From G965229605 sp965229605 (GTDB lineage Bacteria; Pseudomonadota; Alphaproteobacteria; CBDDJK01): DNA of 64,000 nucleotides. Below, one piece after another: positions 51,841-59,935 of this stretch. The stretch is from the NCBI GenBank assembly GCA_965229605.1, contig OZ245892.1:992001-1056000 (forward strand). The letters are read 5' to 3'. Each line of letters begins with the position of its first letter. Position 1 is the stretch's first letter. Below the pieces are notes generated by a model. That model did no database searches. It saw only the letters and a program-made list of their open reading frames with translations, and was not told the origin of the DNA. The translations under genes were made by a program, and so were the position numbers.

Positions 51841-52392
51841 CTATATATTCACCCAGTTCGTTGGTGGCTCTTTGCCCGGATGCACCGTGCTGCATTGCGG
51901 ACAGGTGCGATCCTCAACACTGCTATAGAATTTTTGAAACAGCGGCGGCAAGTCTTTAACAATGTCCGTCACCTTGACCTCAATCCGGTGAACCAGCCCG
52001 CCGCAATTAAAGCAAAACCACTCAAATCCATCAAGATCAGTTTCCTGCCGTGTGCCTTCAACAACCAGCCCGACAGACCCCGGAACCGGGCGTTGCGGCG
52101 AATGACGAACATGCGGTGGCAGCACAAAAACCTCACCCTCCCGAATAGGAACATCGTAAATCTTCCCGTCTTCTGCAATTTTCAGGCACATATCGCCCCG
52201 CAGCTGATAGAAAAACTCCTCGACCGGGTCATCATGGAAATCTACACGCGAATTGGGACCGCCAACAATCATAATCACCATACCCGTTTCCTGATCAAAC
52301 AACTGTTTGTTGCCAACCGGGGGGCGCAAATATTCTAAATTCTTTTCAATCCAGCCTTCAAAATTGAACGGCTTGAAACCTGGATGCTGCAT
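51841..52392 (-). CDS. 3-hydroxyanthranilate 3,4-dioxygenase-like cupin
   Basis: A 183-residue iron cupin. VDFHDDPVEEFFYQLRGDMC (in part) near residue 51 provides the metal His and Glu, and VLPPHVRHSPQRPVPGSVGLV near residue 92 the second His. The C-terminus has a rubredoxin-like pair, CFNCGG and CPQC. This is the bacterial 3-HAO layout that opens 3-hydroxyanthranilate to aminocarboxymuconate semialdehyde. Start at 52392 after GAGGAGGAG. Neighbouring P450 and ALDH fit aromatic breakdown, but the expected decarboxylase (ACMSD) is absent. Confidence 0.88.
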   Translation of the reverse strand: MQHPGFKPFNFEGWIEKNLEYLRPPVGNKQLFDQETGMVIMIVGGPNSRVDFHDDPVEEFFYQLRGDMCLKIAEDGKIYDVPIREGEVFVLPPHVRHSPQRPVPGSVGLVVEGTRQETDLDGFEWFCFNCGGLVHRIEVKVTDIVKDLPPLFQKFYSSVEDRTCPQCSTVHPGKEPPTNWVNI

Positions 52393-52407
52393 GTTTCTCC
52401 TCCTCAA

Positions 52408-52754
52408 GACTCACAAGCTGATGATTTGATATCATACCCGGACCTAGGGTCAGGACCCATAAGATTCATTCATTCTGCGCGTGTCAAATTTTTGATAGAT
52501 GGGCTTGAAAAGCGCGCAGCGACTAGCCATCGCTAATTGCAAGCGGTTTGAAAGTTCAGATACAAAAATTTGCCGCGCCTTTACAAGGTTGGTCAATAAA
52601 GGCAAATCTACGGCTTCAAACAAGCTCACCGTAGCTAAGACTATGCTTTCGCTTGTTTTCATTGTATCTTTACCTTTCTTGACCAACAGAATGAATGAAT
52701 TTTATGAGTCCTGACCCTGCTATTCTATCCAATAAATCATTCTTGTCAAAACAA
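52408..52754. other. Gene-free gap occupied by a MITE-like element
   Basis: 347 bp between the cupin and the aspartate-dehydrogenase-like gene. It consists almost entirely of the 271-bp element at 52447-52717. A 78-codon - strand frame (52450-52686) and a 71-codon + frame inside it have no recognisable product. Confidence 0.6.
52447..52717. mobile_element. MITE-like element, 271 bp with 31-bp terminal inverted repeats
   Basis: Left end 52447-52477 starts GGGTCAGGACCCATAAG and right end 52687-52717 ends GAGTCCTGACCC. The 31-bp arms match at 29 positions. TA directly precedes the left arm and follows the related solo end at 50169; the base pair after this right arm is TG. A TA target suggests an IS630/Tc1-type transposase acting in trans. 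The interior is AT-rich and contains no complete transposase. Confidence 0.8.
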
Positions 52755-53561
52755 TCACAGGCTGATCAGCGCAATACGGCGTTCAAGCTCTTTGACCACA
52801 CTCATTGCCGCCAAAGCAGAACTGCGCGGGTTGTCCGGCAAAGGGTTTCCTTTTATCCGGATCTCCATATGGCCAAAACACCCTTCAGCCTCAATTTCAT
52901 GGATATTCTGCATGATCGCCGGGTCCGCAATCAGCTCAACCATAACCTGGTCCAGGCCAAGACTTGCCAAAGCCACTGTCGCCGCAATATTGGCATTTTT
53001 AGGATAAAGCTGCGCGGCCTTGCGGGCTGTTCCTGTAAAATGTGTGAAAGGCCGATCAATTTTTAACAGGTCACAGTGCTGCTCCGCATAGGTGCCGACC
53101 CATCCTTGCGGGGGCTTGCGTGCTTTATAGGTGATTTTGCTGATCTTATCCATGCTTGCGGCGCCAAGCGCATCAATGCCGCCAACCGCGCCATTGAGAA
53201 ATTTAAGCCTGCTTTTTCCGCTAAAAGCTGCTTCTTCAAGCTGATCATACGTGCCGGGGTCTGCCAGAGCCCCGGTTGAAAGGGAAATAACGTCAATGCC
53301 CTTGCGCAAGGCGGTTGGCACATGCTGGCGCAATCCGTCATGGCCAGCGCAATCAACAAGCAGATCAGGCTTTACATCAAATTCATCAACTGCCATGCAG
53401 ATTTGAAAACGCCCATTTGCAAATTGTCTGGCTGGCGCGAAAGAGCTTTGCCGGGTGACGATGGCTGTAATGTCTATAGCGGGATGCGGCAGAATTTTGC
53501 TGATCACATATTTTGCGATTGCGCCGTATCCTGCAATGGCAATGCTGAGTTGATGCGCCAT
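52755..53561 (-). CDS. Aspartate dehydrogenase-like (NadX family) oxidoreductase
   Basis: A 268-residue NAD(P)-dependent dehydrogenase. The Rossmann start is IAIAGYGAIAKYVISK; LLVDCAGHDGLRQHVP follows, then VISLSTGALADPGTYDQL. The catalytic-domain signature is LYPKNANIAATVALASLGLD near residue 193. AspDH converts aspartate to oxaloacetate plus ammonia through iminoaspartate, or works in NAD synthesis with NadA. Here it stands with an aldehyde dehydrogenase, P450 and cupin, and no nadA/nadC gene is near, so a catabolic or amination role is more likely than NAD synthesis. Start follows GGGAG. Confidence 0.85.
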   Translation of the reverse strand: MAHQLSIAIAGYGAIAKYVISKILPHPAIDITAIVTRQSSFAPARQFANGRFQICMAVDEFDVKPDLLVDCAGHDGLRQHVPTALRKGIDVISLSTGALADPGTYDQLEEAAFSGKSRLKFLNGAVGGIDALGAASMDKISKITYKARKPPQGWVGTYAEQHCDLLKIDRPFTHFTGTARKAAQLYPKNANIAATVALASLGLDQVMVELIADPAIMQNIHEIEAEGCFGHMEIRIKGNPLPDNPRSSALAAMSVVKELERRIALISL

Positions 53562-53687
53562 AGGCTGTGTCTCCCTTTAGCTTGCGTCTTTATTGGAAAA
53601 CCAGATCATAAGGGATAGATATAAGAAGACCAAGCGAATGATATCAGGGCAAATGATGATGTCTTTATTTATATGGAAGGAAGCGGG

Positions 53688-54641
53688 ATGAACTATAAAA
53701 AGACCGAGGCCAAAGACTATGCCCGCGAAAAGATGAAAGGCATCTGGGCGGCTGTCCTTAACCCGATGCGGCCTGATTTTTCGATTGATGAAGAAGGGTT
53801 AAGGGGGAATTTTGACCATTGGATTGAGGATCTGGGCATCAAGGGGTTTTTCATTGCTGGAAAGCAGGGGGAATTTTTTGCCATGTCGCTGGAGGAGCGC
53901 AAGAGAAATTTTGCTTTGGCCGTGGAAGCCTGTCAGGGGCGGGCAGGGACGATTATGTCCTGTTCTGATCAGAATTTTGATCAGGTGATCGCGCTTGCAA
54001 AATATGCGCAAGATATCGGTGCCGATTATATTGTCGTTCATGCGCCCATCCTGCATTTTATCCATGACCGGGACGAGACGGTTTATAATTATTACAAAGC
54101 AATCTGCGATCAGGTCGATATTGGCATTGCCATGTGGAGTCATCCTGATTCCGGCTATTTAATGAGTCCTGAACTTTGTGCGCGCATCGCCGATTTGCCA
54201 AATATCGTGGCGATTAAATATTCCGTCCCGCGCGAGATGTATGTGAAATTGACCAGGTTGGTGGCTGGAAAAATCCTGGTCAGCACCGCCTCCGAAGAAG
54301 ACTGGTTGGAGAATATCATTGAACTGGGCTGGCAGCTTTATCTCTGTTCCTCCCCGCCCTATCTGATACAGACCCGAAAAGATCGGCGAATGCACGATTA
54401 TACCGAACTGGCCTTTGCCGGTGAAGTTGACAAGGCCCGTCGGGTCTGGCGCAGCCTTGAACCCGTGCGCAAAGCCTTGAAAGACACCCGTCCGGGCGGC
54501 AAACCGCAGGCCCATCAAAAATACTGGCAAGAATTGCTTGGCCAGGCCGGTGGCCCGGTCCGCCCGCCTTTGCTGCAATTAAGCGAAGAAGAAAAAGCCG
54601 TGACTCAAAAGGCTTTCAATACATGCGGCCTGATCGTGTGA
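53688..54641 (+). CDS. DapA/NAL-family lyase
   Basis: A 317-residue (beta/alpha)8 aldolase of the dihydrodipicolinate synthase/N-acetylneuraminate lyase family. KGFFIAGKQGEFFAMSLEER near residue 45 corresponds to the pyruvate carboxylate-binding region. The Schiff-base Lys is in NIVAIKYSVPREM near residue 177. The usual catalytic-Tyr block (P-Y-Y-x-K/P) is replaced by IVVHAPILHFIHDR, so it is unlikely to be true DapA. Members of this group act on various 2-oxo acids. The start at 53688 follows AAGGAAG. Divergent from the dehydrogenase gene. Confidence 0.85.
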   Translation: MNYKKTEAKDYAREKMKGIWAAVLNPMRPDFSIDEEGLRGNFDHWIEDLGIKGFFIAGKQGEFFAMSLEERKRNFALAVEACQGRAGTIMSCSDQNFDQVIALAKYAQDIGADYIVVHAPILHFIHDRDETVYNYYKAICDQVDIGIAMWSHPDSGYLMSPELCARIADLPNIVAIKYSVPREMYVKLTRLVAGKILVSTASEEDWLENIIELGWQLYLCSSPPYLIQTRKDRRMHDYTELAFAGEVDKARRVWRSLEPVRKALKDTRPGGKPQAHQKYWQELLGQAGGPVRPPLLQLSEEEKAVTQKAFNTCGLIV

Positions 54642-54644
54642 GGG

Positions 54645-55685
54645 TTACATTCCATCGTGGCTGTTGAGTTGGTGGCGGTAGGTTTCGGCGTCCCAGTTGA
54701 GCAGGGCCGCGCAATCCTCTTTTGTCAGGAATGAAAGCGGAACATCGGCGGGGGTGCGTACCATCACGTCCCCCAGACACTGGAGCATTTCAAGTTCGGT
54801 TTGCGAACAATCTGCACGCTGATAGGCCGCTTTTCCTTTAAGCAAAAAGGCCACAGGCGGTTTGCCATAACGCCGGGCAGCTTCTTCAAGCACAGAATCT
54901 GCCGTTTGCTGATCGGTTATTGTTGCAACGTCAGGACCGATAAATAAAACCTGATCTGGAAAAAGAGCAGAGGTACCAAGCTGGCGAGTTTTTTCTTCGG
55001 ACAGGGCAGCGGTATGGAGCGGATGAGCCTCTGGCGCACGCATAAAGGAGCCAAAACAGGTCTCGATTCTATCGGGTCCGGTCACTGGTTTTTCAGACAC
55101 AACCGGGGTTATTTCAACCGCTTCGACCACTTTATTTAAACAGGTCCGTGCTGCTGACATGTCTGCTGCGCCAATCAAAAGGCCGTGATTGCCTAATATA
55201 TAGACATCTTCAGGCTTGTCGGAGGCTTCAAGCACTTTTGCCGCAAGATTGGCCCCGGGCTTTACATAGGGCACATAGGCCCAGGGAAACCCGTGCAGCT
55301 GTTTTGCAAAATAATCCGGTGCATCTTGTCTAATGGCGCCAGCAATGGTGTTGATGCAATGAACATGAATAACCACTTTGTGCGGCAGGATGGCGTGTAA
55401 ACAGGTCTCGATAGACGGTTTCAGCGTGCCTTGCGTGAGAAAATTTTGTGGCTGGTCGGCTTGCTCTGATCCTGCACGCACGGCAGCCGCAATAGCTTCG
55501 CCATCAACGCCAACGAATATATCCTTGCGGTCTGCTTCTTTCAGTTTTGTGCCGGAAGCCTTGATCCACATCATATCAGCGCATTTAACCGATGTATTGC
55601 CGCCTGCACCCTGGATAAGCAAGGGGTCGGAACCTATTTCAGCTGAATAAGCCTCTAATTCAGCCAGTGCGTCAGGTTTGGTCAT
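54645..55685 (-). CDS. Class II aldolase/adducin-family protein
   Basis: A 346-residue protein. The N-terminal 200 residues are a class II (zinc) aldolase domain: GAGGNTSVK near residue 27, IKASGTKLKE near 41, the metal pair VVIHVHCINTIAG near 98 and NHGLLIGA near 150. The C-terminal 140 residues form an extra domain seen in long RhaD-type aldolases, where it precedes an SDR; here the SDR is a separate gene at 58.2 kb. It would split a ketose-1-phosphate into DHAP plus an aldehyde. It overlaps the SorC regulator gene by four bases. Confidence 0.87.
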   Translation of the reverse strand: MTKPDALAELEAYSAEIGSDPLLIQGAGGNTSVKCADMMWIKASGTKLKEADRKDIFVGVDGEAIAAAVRAGSEQADQPQNFLTQGTLKPSIETCLHAILPHKVVIHVHCINTIAGAIRQDAPDYFAKQLHGFPWAYVPYVKPGANLAAKVLEASDKPEDVYILGNHGLLIGAADMSAARTCLNKVVEAVEITPVVSEKPVTGPDRIETCFGSFMRAPEAHPLHTAALSEEKTRQLGTSALFPDQVLFIGPDVATITDQQTADSVLEEAARRYGKPPVAFLLKGKAAYQRADCSQTELEMLQCLGDVMVRTPADVPLSFLTKEDCAALLNWDAETYRHQLNSHDGM

Positions 55686-56725
55686 GTTGCTGCCTCCTTC
55701 ATCAAAATCTTTGCTGTTTCAAGATCGGTCACCAGATCAGTGACCAAACCCCCGCGCAGTGCCGCCAGAATAGCCGCCGTCTTTTGTCGCCCCCCGGCAA
55801 GGCAAATCCGTTTGGGTATGGCCCGCAACTCATCAAGCGTTAAACCAAGCATCCGGTCATGAGTCGGCCCGATCATTTCCTTGCCATCGGGGGCGACAAA
55901 GCGGCCCAGAATGGCGGCAACGGCCCCCGCTTTAATCATATCGTCAACGCCTGCTGGGCTATAGAGTCCGCTGGTCCGCAAGGTTGCTTCTGCGGTTAAT
56001 TCGCCAACGCCGAAAACCACCTTGTTGGCTGAACGGATGACATCCATCTGTGTGCGGATTGTGGGTTCTTTTAACATCATCTCCTTTAAGTCGGGGGTGG
56101 AGAGAATGGCCGGGGCCAACAGGCTGACGCTGCGTGCCCCAAGGTTATTGGCACAAAGCAAGACACAAAGTTCGGGAGAAAAGTCGCTGGATAAACCGTT
56201 GGGACTGGCCGAGACCTGCACCACGGTCAAGCCGGGAATCGGCGCATCCAGACGCAAACTGCTGACAGCCGCCAGCACGGTGCGGCCCCAGGCAACGCCG
56301 ATCACGTCCCCTTGTTTCAGGTCGTTTAGAAGCAAACTTGCCCCGGCATCCCCCAGCCTGTCAACCAGAGGACGCTGCGGGTTTTCAGGAATAACGAACG
56401 CCGAGGCCAGACCAAAACACTCAGCCAAAGCACGTGCGCTGTCCACGCGGGCCATCAGCGGTGGGTTAACCTGAACAGTGACAAGGCCTTTTTGTTTGGC
56501 TTCGTTCAAGAGTTTGATGACGGTGACCCGGCTGACTCCGATGGTTTTGGCAACATCGCTTTGCGTCATTTCATCAACAAAATAAAGCCAGGCTGCCCAG
56601 GCGGCTATATCGGGAAAGGATTCCGGAATCACCGGGGGTTCTCTGCTGGTCCGCAGCAAGGCGGGGTCTTTCTGCGGGCCATCGATATTTTTTCTAGTTG
56701 CCGCTTTTTGAGCCATTTTCTGCAC
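55682..56725 (-). CDS. SorC/DeoR-family sugar-binding transcriptional regulator
   Basis: A 347-residue regulator with an N-terminal helix-turn-helix (TQSDVAKTIGVSRVTVIKLL near residue 54) and a large SorC effector-binding domain (GVAWGRTVLAAVSSL near residue 142; VFGVGELTAEATLRTSGLY (about 235-255); ICLAGGRQKTAAILAAL near 308). Such proteins bind a phosphorylated sugar and control the adjacent catabolic genes. It is transcribed divergently from the dehydrogenase-SDR-ABC-kinase operon and couples to the aldolase by ATGA. ATG at 56716 is a possible later start. Confidence 0.92.
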   Translation of the reverse strand: MQKMAQKAATRKNIDGPQKDPALLRTSREPPVIPESFPDIAAWAAWLYFVDEMTQSDVAKTIGVSRVTVIKLLNEAKQKGLVTVQVNPPLMARVDSARALAECFGLASAFVIPENPQRPLVDRLGDAGASLLLNDLKQGDVIGVAWGRTVLAAVSSLRLDAPIPGLTVVQVSASPNGLSSDFSPELCVLLCANNLGARSVSLLAPAILSTPDLKEMMLKEPTIRTQMDVIRSANKVVFGVGELTAEATLRTSGLYSPAGVDDMIKAGAVAAILGRFVAPDGKEMIGPTHDRMLGLTLDELRAIPKRICLAGGRQKTAAILAALRGGLVTDLVTDLETAKILMKEAAT

Positions 56726-56759
56726 CCTTTTTGCGCATCCGGCAGGTTATATTTTTGGG

Positions 56760-56788
56760 TTTACATTTGCAAAGAGTGATAATACATT
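56760..56788 (+). promoter_or_regulatory. Putative promoter and operator of the polyol operon
   Basis: TTTACA at 56760-56765 and TACATT at 56783-56788 with 17-bp spacing. ACATTTG occurs twice 21 bp apart (56763 and 56784), overlapping both boxes, as expected of a SorC-family operator. It lies in the 81-bp divergent gap. Confidence 0.4.
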
Positions 56789-56812
56789 TGAAAACAGGGA
56801 GGGCAAGTGTTT

Positions 56813-58198
56813 ATGCACGCGCTTGAGGAAATCATCAAAGAAAAGCCGCAAAATCAGGATATCCGGGCCGCCAATCCATTGCTGAGCGGCAAATGGACGC
56901 ATCTGATTGATGATATCGTGGCTGACCGGTGGTTTAATCCCGAGCTTGGCCGTATCGTGCCGGTTGACTATGAGCGGATTGAATTTGAAGCCACGCTTGA
57001 CGGGGCTGAAGCTGATCTGGTTCACTCCCTTGGCCTTGGCAGCAGTTTTGCGGTTGTCTGCGATAGCGCAACCTACGATGCCCTTGGCGGGCGGGTTGCA
57101 AAAAATATTGCTTCGCTTGGCCCGGTTGAGCCTGTCGTGCTGGATAACCCTCATGCTGACCTGGCAACAGTTGAGACCCTCAAGCCCCTGATCCAGAATG
57201 TTGAAGCTGTGATTGCGGTTGGGTCCGGCACGATCAATGACCTTTGCAAATATACTACCCACCAGCAGGGGCGTGGCTATTGCGTGTTCAGCACGGCGGC
57301 CTCGATGAATGGCTATACCTCTTCGACCGCGTCAATGAATTTGCCCTCCGGGTTAAAGGTTTCGCTCCCGGCGCAGGCCCCGAAAGGCTTTTTTGTCGAT
57401 CTTGAAGTCTCGGCTTCAGCCCCGGCCTATCTGACAGCATCGGGATTCGCCGATTGTCTGGCCCGTTCGGTCGCGCAAATCGACTGGTGGATGTCGCATC
57501 GTTTGCTGGGAACAGCATATTGGTCATCGCCCTATATGATCGAAGTGCCGGATGAACAGATTTTAAATGCGCGGGCCTATCGCCTGCCATCCGGCGATCT
57601 TGAGGCCATGGCCAGCCTTTACCGGGTTTTAACGCTGTGCGGGCTGGGAATTGCCTTTACTGGTGTGTCCAACCATGGATCGATGGGAGAGCATCAAATT
57701 TCCCACTATATTGACTGTTTTGCACGCGAACGTCATCCCGGCACCCTTCACGGACAGCAGGTGGGCGTAGCTTCCTTGACCATGGCCCGGCTTCAGCAGC
57801 AGTTTCTATCCAGCGATGCCCCCCCCGTCGTTGGACCGACAATGATTGACGAAAAAGATATGGCCCGGCGTATGGGGCGCGAGATTGCAAAAGAATGTGC
57901 GGTTGAATGGCGCAAAAAGGCTTTTACGGAAGAAAGCGCACAGAAATTCAACGCAAGGCTTGAAGAAATCTGGCCTGAATTGCGGGCTGAATTACAAGCC
58001 TTTATGATTCCGGTGGAGGCCATGACAGCTTTGCTGGAAGCGGTTGGCGGTCCGACAACAGCTGAGGGACTTGGCCTGCCCATTGATTTTTACCAGGAAG
58101 CTGTTCTGCATAACCATGAAATGCGCAATCGCTTTTCCTTTATTGATATTGCCGCAGGGGCAGGGGTTCTTGAGGCCTTTGCGTCAAACGAGAACTGA
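56813..58198 (+). CDS. Glycerol-1-phosphate dehydrogenase-like (AraM/EgsA family) enzyme
   Basis: A 461-residue iron- or zinc-dependent dehydrogenase of the G1PDH branch. VIAVGSGTINDLCKYTTHQQ near residue 138 and FSTAASMNGYTSSTASMN near 162 are the NAD- and substrate-binding signatures. SNHGSMGEHQISHYID near 287 and TLHGQQVGVA near 313 give the metal His residues. The family reduces DHAP to sn-glycerol-1-phosphate or acts on related polyol phosphates. I start at ATG 56813, 9 bp after GGAGGG. An upstream GTG at 56807 is too close to that site. First gene of the + strand operon. Confidence 0.88.
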   Translation: MHALEEIIKEKPQNQDIRAANPLLSGKWTHLIDDIVADRWFNPELGRIVPVDYERIEFEATLDGAEADLVHSLGLGSSFAVVCDSATYDALGGRVAKNIASLGPVEPVVLDNPHADLATVETLKPLIQNVEAVIAVGSGTINDLCKYTTHQQGRGYCVFSTAASMNGYTSSTASMNLPSGLKVSLPAQAPKGFFVDLEVSASAPAYLTASGFADCLARSVAQIDWWMSHRLLGTAYWSSPYMIEVPDEQILNARAYRLPSGDLEAMASLYRVLTLCGLGIAFTGVSNHGSMGEHQISHYIDCFARERHPGTLHGQQVGVASLTMARLQQQFLSSDAPPVVGPTMIDEKDMARRMGREIAKECAVEWRKKAFTEESAQKFNARLEEIWPELRAELQAFMIPVEAMTALLEAVGGPTTAEGLGLPIDFYQEAVLHNHEMRNRFSFIDIAAGAGVLEAFASNEN

Positions 58199-58227
58199 AA
58201 GAACAGAAAAAGGATAATGGGGGAGAA

Positions 58228-58971
58228 ATGACAGATAAACCTCTTGTTGCAGTCAAACCTCTTGTTGCGGTTACGGGGGCCAGCTCCGGGATCGGGGAAT
58301 CGGTTGCCCGAACTTTTTCGGCGGCCGGTCATCCGGTGCTGATGATGGCCCGCCGGATTGAAAAAATGGAAGCGATGAATCTTCCGCATTCCATTTGTCG
58401 GCAGGTTGATGTGCGTGACCGGGCGGCGATTGCGGCTGCTGTCAAAGAGGCCGAAGAAAAATACGGCCCGACCGATATGATGTTTGTCAATGCCGGTATT
58501 GCCCGGCTGGCTGATATCGGCCGCCAGCCCCCGGAAGAATGGGACGAGATGATTGATATCAACACCAAAGGCGTGATGAATACACTCCATGCGGTGATGC
58601 GCGGAATGATGGCACGGCGCACCGGGACGATTTTTATGATGTCCTCAATCGCCGGGCGCAAGGTCTATCCCGATCATACAGTCTATTGCGGGACGAAATT
58701 CTTTGTCCATGCGGTTTCGGAAAGCATCCGCGAATATCTGGCCGATTATAATGTGCGGGTGATTGTGCTTTCGCCCGGCGTGATCGAGACCGAGGTGCTT
58801 TCTGGCGTTCTCGACCAGCAGACGCTTGCCAATTATAAAGAAAACAAGATCAAGATGGGCGGCGGGATTGGCCCTGAACATGTGGCTGAAATCATGCTCC
58901 ATAGCTATCAAATGCCCCAAAACGCCTTGATTCAGGAAATCTGTATCACACCCACCCGGCAGAAATACTAG
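58228..58971 (+). CDS. Short-chain dehydrogenase/reductase
   Basis: A 247-residue classical SDR: AVTGASSGIGESVARTFSAA near residue 14, NAG in MFVNAGIARL near 89, the catalytic Ser in MMSSIAGRK and YCGTK as YxxxK near 152. Probably oxidises a polyol to a ketose for the kinase and aldolase of this locus. The first 12 residues repeat KPLVAV because of an 18-bp tandem duplication. Start follows GGGGGAG. Confidence 0.92.
   Translation: MTDKPLVAVKPLVAVTGASSGIGESVARTFSAAGHPVLMMARRIEKMEAMNLPHSICRQVDVRDRAAIAAAVKEAEEKYGPTDMMFVNAGIARLADIGRQPPEEWDEMIDINTKGVMNTLHAVMRGMMARRTGTIFMMSSIAGRKVYPDHTVYCGTKFFVHAVSESIREYLADYNVRVIVLSPGVIETEVLSGVLDQQTLANYKENKIKMGGGIGPEHVAEIMLHSYQMPQNALIQEICITPTRQKY
58237..58272. repeat. 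18-bp tandem duplication at the SDR gene start
   Basis: AAACCTCTTGTTGCAGTC (58237-58254) is followed by a copy differing in two bases (58255-58272). In frame, it repeats six residues just before the cofactor-binding motif. Confidence 0.9.
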
Positions 58972-59001
58972 GAGCCATAGCTCCCGAACGGCAATGATCT
59001 A

Positions 59002-59934
59002 ATGAACGCGACAGCTTTAGCCGATGTGCCAATACATGCTGGCCAGAAGAAATTCTGGGTGCTGCCGCGCTGTCTGACGTCTGAACACCCACTGCCCTGG
59101 ATACTTCCTGCCACCGCAACATTGGTCGTGTTCGGGCTTTACCCGATCCTTTATGCGATCTGGCTATCGCTGCACCGCCGCCACCCGGTAACCCGCGAAA
59201 ATCAATTCAATCCCGAATGGAACTGGAGCCGGGTTTTTGCTGATGAGCGCGTGTGGGATGCCATCGCGGTTACCTTTACCTATACTTTTGTCGCCATCAT
59301 CATCCAGCTGGTGCTGGGACTTGCGATTGCGTTGCTGCTTGACAGTGACCGCAAGGGATTTGGCCTGATGCGCGCGCTGATGACCCTGCCACTTGTGGTC
59401 CCGCCCGCCGTCACCGGCATGATGTTTATCCTGATGTATAACAACAGCTTCGGGGTAATCAGCCGCAGCCTCCATGCGCTGGGACTCCTTTCGCCCGACA
59501 CACCGGTGCTGGCCACCGGCGCATTGGCACTCTGGGCCATTATGATCGCCGATATCTGGCAATGGACTCCCTTTATGGTGCTGATCATGCTGGCAGGCCT
59601 GCGCTCCTTGCCCAAAGACCCGTTTGAAGCCGCCGCTATCGATGGCGCCAATGCCTGGCAAGCCTTCACACGCCTGACCCTGCCTATGCTGTCAAAAATC
59701 ATCGCGATTGCCGTCCTTATACGCGGCATCGATCTGTTCCGGGTCTATGACTATATCAAGGTCATGACCGACGGTGGCCCCGGCACCGCAACCGAAACAC
59801 TTACCGCCTATGCCGGGAAAATATACTTTGGGTCCGCCAATTTCCCCTATGCCTCCTCCGTCGCCATCCTGACCCTGATCCTGGTCATCATCACCGCCAA
59901 TATCTTTATCCAGATTTTCAAGGTAAGGTTCTGA
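59002..59934 (+). CDS. Sugar/polyol ABC transporter permease (MalF/UgpA type)
   Basis: A 310-residue permease with six membrane helices. WILPATATLVVFGLYPILYA near residue 33 is the first helix. The EAA loop EAAAIDGANAWQAFTRLTLP is near residues 211-230. It pairs with the next gene, which begins one base after its stop. Start is an ATG with only a weak ribosome site. Confidence 0.93.
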   Translation: MNATALADVPIHAGQKKFWVLPRCLTSEHPLPWILPATATLVVFGLYPILYAIWLSLHRRHPVTRENQFNPEWNWSRVFADERVWDAIAVTFTYTFVAIIIQLVLGLAIALLLDSDRKGFGLMRALMTLPLVVPPAVTGMMFILMYNNSFGVISRSLHALGLLSPDTPVLATGALALWAIMIADIWQWTPFMVLIMLAGLRSLPKDPFEAAAIDGANAWQAFTRLTLPMLSKIIAIAVLIRGIDLFRVYDYIKVMTDGGPGTATETLTAYAGKIYFGSANFPYASSVAILTLILVIITANIFIQIFKVRF

Positions 59935-59935
59935 T

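Noticed and set aside
52450..52686. 78-codon protein gene inside the MITE-like element
   Set aside because: It starts and ends in the terminal repeats, has no recognisable transposase motif and is most simply non-coding filler.
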